DNA of 39,764 nucleotides from Candidatus Omnitrophota bacterium (GTDB lineage Bacteria; Omnitrophota; Gorgyraeia; Duberdicusellales; 4484-171): NCBI GenBank assembly GCA_023819315.1, contig JAMWBQ010000005.1, positions 1 to 39,764 of the forward strand, read 5' to 3'. Shown piece by piece: positions 1 to 8,295 of this stretch (position 1 is its first letter; each line of letters starts with the position of its first letter). The notes under the pieces were generated by a model. It saw only the letters and a program-made list of their open reading frames with translations, ran no database searches and was not told where the DNA came from. The position numbers and the translations under genes were made by a program.

Positions 1-2
1 CC

Positions 3-158
3 TGTTGTGGTGTGGACCAGATTGATGCCATAGGAAGAGCAAACTATTTATGCGATACCCTGGGGATGGACCCCATCTCTGCAGGAGTCACCATTGCCTG
101 TACTCAACTTTTACTAAAATATCCATTCTGTTATCTAAGTAACCTAATACAAACTTAA
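3..158 (+). pseudogene. Aldehyde:ferredoxin oxidoreductase (AOR family) fragment, 5' end outside window, prematurely terminated
   Basis: Frame 3 reads CCGVDQIDAIGRANYLCDTLGMDPISAGVTIACTQLLLKYPFCYLSNLIQT*. The segment IDAIGRANYLCDTLGMDPISAGVTIA matches the AOR middle-domain motif (xxLCDxxGxDxISxGxTIA). The stop comes soon after, where AORs normally continue for hundreds of residues. Confidence 0.65.
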
Positions 159-216
159 GGTTTAGTTGAGCAATTATTCTAACAATACAAATATATATTA
201 AAGAAATACCTTTCTA

Positions 217-245
217 AATATATACTATTATATTTTTATTGTCAA
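217..245 (-). promoter_or_regulatory. Putative sigma70-type promoter pointing left (TTGACA-N17-TATATT)
   Basis: Reverse complement has TTGACA (240-245), a 17-nt spacer and TATATT (217-222). No minus-strand ORF is visible to its left within the window. Confidence 0.4.
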
Positions 246-284
246 TTTAAAAGTAAGGTATTGTAAGATATGGCAAAAATATAT

Positions 285-683
285 TTATCGTTTAGTCCAC
301 TGAAAACGGCGGCGGGCACCTTTTTGACCGTATTTTTTCCTCTCTTTACTCCTTGGGTCACGAGTAAGAAGCTCTTCCTTCCTTAAAATACTCCTTAATT
401 CTGGATTAAACTTTGTTAATGCTCTTGCGATTCCTAAACTTACTGCGCCTGCTTGACCAGAAATACCTCCTCCTTCAACCTTTGCCTTAACATCCACTTT
501 ATCAAAATAGCCTGTAACTACCAGAGGTTTTCTTACTAATACCTGCTGGTCTATAGTGGTAAAATATCTATCGCTATCTTTTCCATTAATCAATATCTTA
601 CCTTTACCCTGAGAGAATAATTTTACTCTCGCAACAGCTTCTTTTCTTCTACCTGTTCCAAAAAATTCTTTTATCTCCTCCAT
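285..683 (-). CDS. rpsI: 30S ribosomal protein S9
   Basis: GTGRRKEAVARVKL start and C-terminal KKYGQKGARRRFQWTKR are typical of S9. Confidence 0.97.
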   Translation of the reverse strand: MEEIKEFFGTGRRKEAVARVKLFSQGKGKILINGKDSDRYFTTIDQQVLVRKPLVVTGYFDKVDVKAKVEGGGISGQAGAVSLGIARALTKFNPELRSILRKEELLTRDPRSKERKKYGQKGARRRFQWTKR

Positions 684-685
684 TT

Positions 686-1111
686 TTATACCTCTATCTT
701 TTGAATATTTTCGCCTACATAAGGATATTTATCATCGGGGTAAATTTTTAATGAACGCAACATACTCTTCCTCAATAAATTTCTTGGTAACATATTTTTT
801 ACTGATAAATATAAAACCTTGGTAATATTCTTATTAATCAGTTTTTCTAAAGTTATCTCTTTTAAACCTCCAGGATAACCAGTATAACGAGTATAAATCT
901 TATCCTTCATTTTATTACCGGTAATCTTTATCCTATTAGCATTTATAACCACCACTTTATCTCCACATAAAAAATTAGGAGTATATGTAGACTTATGTTT
1001 ACCCTGGAGAATTTTAGCTATCCTTGTAGCTAATCTACCTAAAACCTTATCTTTAGCATCTATAACTACCCATTTCCTCTCAACTTTATTGAAAAATTTC
1101 GTATTCTTCAT
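686..1111 (-). CDS. rplM: 50S ribosomal protein L13
   Basis: WVVIDAKDKVLGRLATRIAKILQGKHK...VVVINANRIKITGNK...MLPRN; adjacent to rpsI as usual. Confidence 0.97.
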   Translation of the reverse strand: MKNTKFFNKVERKWVVIDAKDKVLGRLATRIAKILQGKHKSTYTPNFLCGDKVVVINANRIKITGNKMKDKIYTRYTGYPGGLKEITLEKLINKNITKVLYLSVKNMLPRNLLRKSMLRSLKIYPDDKYPYVGENIQKIEV

Positions 1112-1120
1112 AAGAAGATT

Positions 1121-1148
1121 TTTATATCATATTTTTAAAAAATGTCAA
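1121..1148 (-). promoter_or_regulatory. Putative rplM-rpsI promoter: TTGACA-N16-TATAAA, -10 ends 9 nt before the ATG
   Basis: Plus strand tgtcaa at 1143-1148 (TTGACA on minus) and tttata at 1121-1126 (TATAAA on minus); rplM ATG at 1111-1109. Confidence 0.6.
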
Positions 1149-1166
1149 CCTTAAAATTACTTTTGT

Positions 1167-1184
1167 GTTAATGCAACATAAAAA
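1167..1184 (-). repeat. 18-bp element GTTAATGCAACATAAAAA (minus strand TTTTTATGTTGCATTAAC) upstream of the rplM -35; second exact copy at 11156-11173
   Basis: Direct identity between the two loci, both located 16-18 bp upstream of a TTGACA -35 hexamer. Confidence 0.6.
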
Positions 1185-1349
1185 TGTCATCTTTTTAAAA
1201 GAAAATCTTTATAAGGGCAGTTCCTTTTGGTATTTAATAGTCCGTATTTTTGAACATTCAGGATAAGTTTTTACTGAATCCCTCTAAATTTCTATTTTGT
1301 TTCTATCTTTTTATCTTAGCAAAATTACAGATTTTTATCTTCAATCTTC

Positions 1350-1378
1350 TTGACAAGAGGGAGTTTTATAGGTATATT
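1350..1378 (+). promoter_or_regulatory. Putative promoter TTGACA-N17-TATATT for the acyl-ligase/PlsC fusion gene
   Basis: TTGACA at 1350-1355, 17-nt spacer, TATATT at 1373-1378, upstream of the plus-strand ORF. Confidence 0.55.
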
Positions 1379-1475
1379 TAAAAGAAGAAATTTATAGAGC
1401 TATGGATAAAATATTAGATTTTTATTTTTGAAGGAGTTTTACACTCCTCGTTATAATAAAAAGTGCCATAGCATA

Positions 1476-4139
1476 ATGAAGAGTATATTCGAATCTTTTA
1501 AAGAAGCATATAGTAAATCCCCTCAAAAAGAACTTATTTACTTTAAGCAAGGTAAAAACTATACCTCTCTTACTTATCAAGATATTTATACCCAAGCAAT
1601 AAAATTAGCCTACCTACTTAAAAAAAATAATATTAAAAGGGAAGATAAAGTAGCTATCATATTAGAAAATAGTCCCCTCTGGCCAAGTGTTTATTTAGGG
1701 ATTATGCGCATAGGAGCTATAGCTGTCCCTTTATACTATCAAACTGAAAAGAATGAAATTAAGGATATACTTGTTCATTCACAATGTAAAATTATTACTA
1801 CCTCATCTAACCTTTTAACTTACCTAAAGGAAATTGGAGAAACTCTAAATATAAAAACTGTCACTATTGATACTGATGAAATTACTGAGGATGAGAAAAA
1901 AATAGAAGAATTTCTCCCCAAAGACAACATTTTACCCCAAACAATTGCTTCAATAGTTTATACTTCAGGCACAACTGCTACACCTAAAGGAGTAATTTTA
2001 ACGCATAAAAATTTCCTTGCTAATGTAGAATCAATTAAAAAGCTAAATATAATTACTCCTAACGATTGTCTTATCTCTATACTTCCCTACCACCATACTT
2101 ATCCTTTTGTAGTTAATCTTTTGTTGCCTATACTTACGCAAGCAAAAATTAGTTTTCCTTCCCATATTGAAGGTGAAGAGATTCTTGATTGTATACAGAA
2201 TACAAAAGTTACCGTGATGGTAGCTGTTCCTCGCGTACTAAGCCTTTTTTATGAAAAAATAAATGCTAAATTAAATTCTTTGCCTTTTTACAAAAAAGCA
2301 CTTGTGAATATTCTTCTTAACATAGGAGTTTTTTTAAGAAAAAAAACTTCTTTTAATCTCGCCAAAATAATCTTAAAAGAGTTACATACAAAATTTGGCA
2401 AAGGGTTTAGATTTTTAATAAGCGGTGGGTCTAAATTACCTGTAGAAATTGCCCAAGCCTTCTATAAATGGGGATTTACTATACTGGAAGGTTACGGTTT
2501 AACCGAAGCTTCCCCTGTAATAACTTTTAATAAACCTGAAGATTTTAAACTTGGCTCGATAGGAAAGTCCATACCCGATGTAGAAGTAAAACTCTATAAT
2601 CCTGATGAAAATGGTATAGGAGAAATTATTGCCAAAGGAGAAAATATCACCCAAGGTTATTATAACGACCCCGAATACACTAAACAGGTAATCAAAGATG
2701 GATGGTTATATACAGGCGACTTAGCTTACAAAGATAAAAATGGTTTCTATACCATTGTAGGGAGAAAAAAGGAGATGCTCGTATTAAGTTCGGGGAAAAA
2801 GATTGCTCCTGAAGAATTGGAAAATTATTATCTTAAAAGCCCTTACATTAAAGAGCTATGCTTATTTTTATCACCCTCCACTAAAGATGCCTTAAATGCG
2901 GTTATTTTACCTAACTATGAACATTTCCGTGAACGAGAAGTAACTCAAATAAAAGACAGAATACGCTGGGAAATAGAGAATCTCTCTCATAACCTTCCTC
3001 TTTACAAAAGGATAAAAAATTTTATAATCACAAATGAAAATTTACCACGTACTATTCTCGGTAAACTTAAACGTTATGAAATAGAAAAGAAATACGCAAA
3101 TCTTTCTACTCCTCAAGTAACTAAAAAGGTTCTACCCGAGGATAGCTATCTACTTAACCAACCAATTTGTCAGAAAGCATTAGAGTATATATCCCAAAAA
3201 TTAAAAAGACCTGTTCATTTAGATGACAACTTAGAATTAGACCTCGGCTTAGATTCTCTCCAACAGATAGAGATGCTACTTGACTTTGAGAAACTAACCA
3301 ACATTCAAATAAATGAGGAGGAACTAATAGGTATATTTACTATGCGCGATGTAATAAAGAAAATATTCGAACATTCCCAGGAGAAAACATCTCTTACTAC
3401 AACACCGCTGGAAACAAAAATTACTCAATGGAAAGAAATCCTTATTGAAACACCTCCTCAAATAATTAAAGCGGTAAATATAGGACAAAACTTACTCAAA
3501 AAATTTCTAAGTTTTATTTTAATTTCCCTTTTAGCTATAATGGTAAGAGTTATCTTTCGTTTAAGAGTCAAAAACAAAATTAACATCCCCAAAGATACAC
3601 CTTATATAATATCTCCTAACCATTGTAGTTACTTGGACGGGTTTATAGTAGCAAGTGCTTTAGGCCCACACATTATAAATAAGGTATTCTTTTTAGGATA
3701 CAACATATATTTTCAACAACCATTTATAAACTGGGCAGGCAAAATATTTCGTTTTATTCCTATAGACCCGATGATAAATCTAATAGAAAGTATGCAAGCT
3801 TGTAGTTATGTTCTAAGAAATTCTAAAATTCTCTGTATGTTCCCTGAAGGAACGCGTTCTCCCGATGGTAAGGTGAAAGAATTTAAAAAGGGTATCGGTA
3901 TACTTGTAAAAGAACTTAACGTCCCTGTCTTACCTATATATATAAAAGGAACTTTCCAAGCCTGGCCACGTTATCGTCTGTTTCCTACCATATCTAAAAT
4001 AGAAGTAACAATAGGGGAAAAAATATCGCCTGAAACTTTAATTGAGGAAGGAAAAGAATCTTTAGATATCTATCAGGCTATTGCCAATAGATTAAGGGAT
4101 AAAGTTTTAGAACTCAGCTCTAATAATCAGTTTTCATAA
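1476..4139 (+). CDS. Three-domain fusion: AMP-dependent acyl-CoA/acyl-ACP synthetase - acyl carrier domain - PlsC-type 1-acylglycerol-3-phosphate acyltransferase
   Basis: ORF track gives a TTG start at 1428; ATG at 1476 (MKSIFESFKEAY...) fits the family better. AMP-binding motif YTSGTTATPKG and YGLTEASP, GWLYTGDLA; ACP-type LDLGLDSLQQIE; PlsC motifs NHCSYLDG and FPEGTRSPDG. Confidence 0.9.
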   Translation: MKSIFESFKEAYSKSPQKELIYFKQGKNYTSLTYQDIYTQAIKLAYLLKKNNIKREDKVAIILENSPLWPSVYLGIMRIGAIAVPLYYQTEKNEIKDILVHSQCKIITTSSNLLTYLKEIGETLNIKTVTIDTDEITEDEKKIEEFLPKDNILPQTIASIVYTSGTTATPKGVILTHKNFLANVESIKKLNIITPNDCLISILPYHHTYPFVVNLLLPILTQAKISFPSHIEGEEILDCIQNTKVTVMVAVPRVLSLFYEKINAKLNSLPFYKKALVNILLNIGVFLRKKTSFNLAKIILKELHTKFGKGFRFLISGGSKLPVEIAQAFYKWGFTILEGYGLTEASPVITFNKPEDFKLGSIGKSIPDVEVKLYNPDENGIGEIIAKGENITQGYYNDPEYTKQVIKDGWLYTGDLAYKDKNGFYTIVGRKKEMLVLSSGKKIAPEELENYYLKSPYIKELCLFLSPSTKDALNAVILPNYEHFREREVTQIKDRIRWEIENLSHNLPLYKRIKNFIITNENLPRTILGKLKRYEIEKKYANLSTPQVTKKVLPEDSYLLNQPICQKALEYISQKLKRPVHLDDNLELDLGLDSLQQIEMLLDFEKLTNIQINEEELIGIFTMRDVIKKIFEHSQEKTSLTTTPLETKITQWKEILIETPPQIIKAVNIGQNLLKKFLSFILISLLAIMVRVIFRLRVKNKINIPKDTPYIISPNHCSYLDGFIVASALGPHIINKVFFLGYNIYFQQPFINWAGKIFRFIPIDPMINLIESMQACSYVLRNSKILCMFPEGTRSPDGKVKEFKKGIGILVKELNVPVLPIYIKGTFQAWPRYRLFPTISKIEVTIGEKISPETLIEEGKESLDIYQAIANRLRDKVLELSSNNQFS

Positions 4140-4146
4140 AATGGAT

Positions 4147-5829
4147 TTAACTTAAATATATATAATTATTAGTTCTTACTCCTCTAATTTCCAATTTATT
4201 CTTGAACAATAGATTTAAATCCTTAGACGAAATGAAATCTTCTTTAATAAATTGGTAAACGAATTTATCTTTATCTTTAATAGAAATTACCCTAAAAATA
4301 TCTCTTTCCTTAAAAATCTTATTAAGTGCCATTATACCTAAAGTAATCCTATCAATTTTTTCCTCGCTGATAATATAACTTTTATTTAAATTTGAATTAT
4401 TAAATTTATAAATAAATGAGTAAAAATTCTCATTATTCAAATTGTAGGTATCAATAATTAATTTAACAAAATTAACTATTCGGGCAATATAAAAAAGGAA
4501 AAATATTCTATCTCGGCTAATATCTCTATCAAAATATGCAAAGCTGCTACGAAAAAATATAATGTTATTTTTAATATAATCTGAGTTAGCTTGCTCATTT
4601 AATAGTCCTTTACCTAAAACAGGATAAAATATACCCATCCCTAAAAATGCTCTTTGTTTACTTAAGTAAATTATATCTTCTAAAGCATCTTTGAATTTCT
4701 GCGAAGGGAAACCTGTAATAAAATGAATGGTAACCGGTATGCCTTTTTGTGCTAAATAATTTGTCTTGGAAATCATAATTTTATTTTCCTCTCTTCTACC
4801 AAGGTAGAGCCTTAATCTCTTTTTACTACTTACTAAAGAAAAATCTATATGGGTTAAACCGCACATTAACAATTTATCGATTAATCTTTTGCTTAAACCT
4901 TTAGCCATTATACCATTCATAAAAGATAACTTTATCTTCTCATTTCTATTAGAAAAATGGGAGATTATTAAATCTACTAACTTTTCTTTTTGGGGATGTA
5001 GGTTTATATTATCATCTTCAAAATTAAAATGTCTTATACCTAAAGAATAGGCAATTTCCATTTCCTCTAAAATTTTCTCTACATTCCTTGCACGAAATGG
5101 CTCTTTTATGCTACAAAAACGACAATCTAAGTAACAACCACGCGAAGCAATTATCGCTGTAGAAATTAATCCCTTAAATCTATAATTTCTATAATTGATA
5201 AGTTTCCTGTCTACTAAGGGAAGTTTATCTAAGTCTTTGATGATTTGTATTTGAGAAGATATCTTTATTTTATTGTTAACTCGATAACATAAACCGCCTA
5301 TTCTACCTAAACTACCTTTAGCTAATCCTCTACACAATTTACTTAAAGCAAATTCTCCTTCCCCCCTGATAGCAAAATCGATATAAGGATAATCTAATAC
5401 AAACTCAGGGAATTCTGTAGCAACTCTACCTCCAACAACTACAGTAATATTATTATTTATTTCTTTAACTCTCCGAACAACTTCTAAGGCAGAGAAAAAA
5501 TATGGTGAAAAATTTGCAGAAATACCTACGAGTTGAGGATTATAAGCTCTTACTACCTGGGATATTTCTTCGTAGGTTAAACCAAAATGAAAGAAACCTT
5601 GAAAAAGGCTAAAGGGTAATTTATTAGGCTTGTAGTACCTTTTTAGATAATTAAATTCTTTGGGGAAAGTTAAAGAAATTTTCTTATTTTCTTCTAAAGA
5701 ATTCAGTAGCTTAACTTTAATACCATCTTCTTTTAAAACCGTGGCTAAATAAAGAACACCTAAAGGAAAATTACGTTTGGTGGTAAAAAATGCATCTTGT
5801 ATCGGTGGGACAATAAGAAGAACATTCAT
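4147..5829 (-). CDS. B12-binding-domain radical SAM protein
   Basis: N-terminal MNVLLIVPPIQ...PLGVLYLATVLKEDG and cobalamin-type fold (GISANFSPYFFSALEVVRRVK...VVVGGRVATEFPE), then radical SAM CxxxCxxC (GCYLDCRFCSI). ORF track start 5856 overlaps the neighbour; ATG at 5829 preferred. Confidence 0.85.
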   Translation of the reverse strand: MNVLLIVPPIQDAFFTTKRNFPLGVLYLATVLKEDGIKVKLLNSLEENKKISLTFPKEFNYLKRYYKPNKLPFSLFQGFFHFGLTYEEISQVVRAYNPQLVGISANFSPYFFSALEVVRRVKEINNNITVVVGGRVATEFPEFVLDYPYIDFAIRGEGEFALSKLCRGLAKGSLGRIGGLCYRVNNKIKISSQIQIIKDLDKLPLVDRKLINYRNYRFKGLISTAIIASRGCYLDCRFCSIKEPFRARNVEKILEEMEIAYSLGIRHFNFEDDNINLHPQKEKLVDLIISHFSNRNEKIKLSFMNGIMAKGLSKRLIDKLLMCGLTHIDFSLVSSKKRLRLYLGRREENKIMISKTNYLAQKGIPVTIHFITGFPSQKFKDALEDIIYLSKQRAFLGMGIFYPVLGKGLLNEQANSDYIKNNIIFFRSSFAYFDRDISRDRIFFLFYIARIVNFVKLIIDTYNLNNENFYSFIYKFNNSNLNKSYIISEEKIDRITLGIMALNKIFKERDIFRVISIKDKDKFVYQFIKEDFISSKDLNLLFKNKLEIRGVRTNNYIYLS

Positions 5830-5833
5830 CAAA

Positions 5834-6778
5834 TTATAATTTCTTAAATTTGGCAATAAAAAATCCTTCCATACAATTATCAGGAATGATTCTACAGGTA
5901 AGTTTCAAACTCTGAGAAAACTTCTTATTCCTCCATTTTAAAAGACCAGATATAGCATTCTTCAAGGGAACATCTACAGGTAAAAGTTCTAAACTATCTT
6001 TAAACTTGTTTAATGCCCAATCCACCATTTCCTCATTCTCCTCAGGAGAAAACGTGCAGGTAGAGTAAACCAGTATCCCTTTTGGCTTTAAAGAGTGTAT
6101 TGCCGAAGCAAGCAATCTTTTCTGTTTATGTGCCATCTCCTTAACTTTACGATACTTCCAATATTTAAAACTTCTTGGGTTTAATACGTAAAAACGACCC
6201 TCGGCAGAACAAGGAGCATCTAAAAGAACTTTATCAAAATACTCAGGAAATTTTTTTCTTATCCATAAACCATCGTAAAGAAGAGGTTTAACAAAGTTTG
6301 CTCCTTGAATTTTTAAGTTGGTAAGGAGTTTATAGTAACGCGTTCTTATTTTCTCTACAGCTATTATCTCACATTCTCTACCTACTAAAGAAGCTATTTG
6401 GGTAGTTTTTGCTCCTGGCGCAGCACAGAGGTCTAATATCTTATCATTAGGTTGAGGAAAAAGCACAATGGGAGGAATCATACTGGAAATATTCTGAATA
6501 TATATGTAACCTTGAAGATAAAGGTATGTTTTCTGAAGAGTTCTTAAATCGCTCTTTAAAATAAATCCCCCTTGTGGCCATATTAGTTCTTTATATCTTA
6601 TATTTTCTTTAGCTAACTCTTGTTTCAACTTAGGTAAATCTATCTTTAAATAGTTTATGCGAAAACTCTCTTCTTTTTTAGCCATAAATGTATTACAAAT
6701 TTGAGAATAATGCGAGGGATAGACTTCTCTTAGTCTTATTAAAAATTCTTGAGGCAATTTATAAACTGTATCTTTCAT
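5834..6778 (-). CDS. RsmB/RsmF (NOL1/NOP2/Sun) family RNA m5C methyltransferase
   Basis: KILDLCAAPGAKTTQIA, LLDAPCSAEGRF and LVYSTCTFSPEENEE, the two-cysteine signature of the family. Confidence 0.92.
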   Translation of the reverse strand: MKDTVYKLPQEFLIRLREVYPSHYSQICNTFMAKKEESFRINYLKIDLPKLKQELAKENIRYKELIWPQGGFILKSDLRTLQKTYLYLQGYIYIQNISSMIPPIVLFPQPNDKILDLCAAPGAKTTQIASLVGRECEIIAVEKIRTRYYKLLTNLKIQGANFVKPLLYDGLWIRKKFPEYFDKVLLDAPCSAEGRFYVLNPRSFKYWKYRKVKEMAHKQKRLLASAIHSLKPKGILVYSTCTFSPEENEEMVDWALNKFKDSLELLPVDVPLKNAISGLLKWRNKKFSQSLKLTCRIIPDNCMEGFFIAKFKKL

Positions 6779-6780
6779 CT

Positions 6781-7329
6781 TTATTTAAACTCAATATAAG
6801 GTGAAGATTTAAAAAAATATTTACCACCTAAATGGAATATTAAATCAACGCAAGAAGTATCCCAGAAGTTATCTCTAAAATAATTATCTTCTGCCTCAGC
6901 ATAGATAGCTTCTCCTAAAAATATAAAGTGGTCCCCTATCTCTTTAACATCGATAACTACACACTCTATATGTCCAATACATTCAGAAATTTTGGGAGTA
7001 CTTACCAAACTATGCGCTTTTTCCCCAGTTAAAGCTGTTATCTTAAACTTATCCACCTCCCAACCTGTTAAAGAACCACAGGCTATAACTTTGTCCAATA
7101 ATGACCAAGGGGGAATATTAATAATAAAATCCTGTTTTTTACTTATTAGCTCAGAAGAAAAATGTTTCTTAGCTAAAGCTATGCCAACTCCTGAAGGGAC
7201 TCTGGAAACAGGCATATACCAAGCACAGGTAGTAATATTTCTTTTATCTTTATAAGCACAACTTATAAGTATAACCATACCACAATTAATTAATCTACTA
7301 ATCCTTTCCTTATTAACTTCTCTCTTCAT
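6781..7329 (-). CDS. Flavin reductase-like FMN-binding protein
   Basis: Overall pattern MVILISCAYKDKRNITTCAWYMPVSRVPSGVGIALAKKHFSSELI...FIINIP, ...ECIGHIECVV. Confidence 0.8.
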   Translation of the reverse strand: MKREVNKERISRLINCGMVILISCAYKDKRNITTCAWYMPVSRVPSGVGIALAKKHFSSELISKKQDFIINIPPWSLLDKVIACGSLTGWEVDKFKITALTGEKAHSLVSTPKISECIGHIECVVIDVKEIGDHFIFLGEAIYAEAEDNYFRDNFWDTSCVDLIFHLGGKYFFKSSPYIEFK

Positions 7330-7347
7330 AATTACCTTCCTTATAGG

Positions 7348-8271
7348 TTAAAAACCTCTATATAAACCTATTCTCTTAGCATAACTAACTACCTCTAAAT
7401 ATTCTTCCTTATTAATTCTTCTTGTCAACTCAAAAATTTCACCTGCTTTGTAACAAGGATGATACTGGTCCATTATATTCACATATGTACAAGAAGAAAT
7501 ATTTTCCTTTATGAAATCTAAAACAGCAAAAGAACCTGCTAACCTATTAGGTAAAACAAGATGTCTTACGAGTAAACCTTTCTTAGCCACACCTTTTTCT
7601 ATAACTAAATCTCCCACATCGTTATGCATTTTAATTACTGCCTCTTTAACTTTATCCCAATAATCGGGAACTGAAGAAAGTCTTAAACCAATAGTATTAT
7701 ATGAATATTTAATATCAGGCATATATATATCAAATACTCCCTTGATAAGTGAAAGTATTTCTCCACTTTCGTAACCACCACAGTTATACACTAATGGTAA
7801 TACTAGCCCACCTTCTATAGCTATAACCAAAGCTTCTAAAATCTGAGGTAAGATATGAGTAGGAGTAACAAAATTGATATTTTCCGCTCCTCTCTTTTGT
7901 AAATTAAGCATAATCTCTGCTAACTCCTTAGGATATACCACCTTGCCCTCTCCAAAATGAGATATAGTATAATTTTGACAGTATATGCAGCCTAAATTAC
8001 AGTTAGAAAAAAATATTGTTCCCGAACCACCTCTACCTACTAATTCTGGTTCTTCCCCAAAATGTAGAAAAAAACTATCTACTTTGGCAAACCTCCCCGT
8101 CTTACAGAAACCTAATTGATTATCCTCTCTATTCACCTTACATTGACGAGGGCACAATCTACAACTTTTTAGTTGTTGTAAAAGCTTATTCTTAATATCT
8201 TCTAAAATACCTTTTTTGTATAGCTCTATATAGGACATAAATACAAATAAATCTTTTCCTTTTTTATACAC
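7348..8271 (-). CDS. PflX-like radical SAM protein (PFL-activating-enzyme relative, COG1313 type)
   Basis: Cys-rich LKSCRLCPRQCKVNR...GFC, radical SAM CNLGCIYCQNYTIS, NFVTPTHILPQILEAL. Confidence 0.85.
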   Translation of the reverse strand: MYKKGKDLFVFMSYIELYKKGILEDIKNKLLQQLKSCRLCPRQCKVNREDNQLGFCKTGRFAKVDSFFLHFGEEPELVGRGGSGTIFFSNCNLGCIYCQNYTISHFGEGKVVYPKELAEIMLNLQKRGAENINFVTPTHILPQILEALVIAIEGGLVLPLVYNCGGYESGEILSLIKGVFDIYMPDIKYSYNTIGLRLSSVPDYWDKVKEAVIKMHNDVGDLVIEKGVAKKGLLVRHLVLPNRLAGSFAVLDFIKENISSCTYVNIMDQYHPCYKAGEIFELTRRINKEEYLEVVSYAKRIGLYRGF

Positions 8272-8295
8272 CCGACGGGTGTCAAAAGGGAAGAA

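Noticed and set aside
1185-1349. Possible tRNA or small RNA in the intergenic region
   Set aside because: No cloverleaf, T-loop consensus or clear rho-independent terminator could be recognised by eye.
5829-5856. Overlap between the B12-rSAM ORF and the RNA methyltransferase ORF
   Set aside because: The internal start MNVLLIVPPIQ at 5829 matches the family start, so the overlap disappears.
6992-7255. Plus-strand ORF of 87 aa opposite the flavin reductase gene
   Set aside because: Fully antisense to a well-supported conserved CDS; low-complexity hydrophobic product with no recognisable domain.
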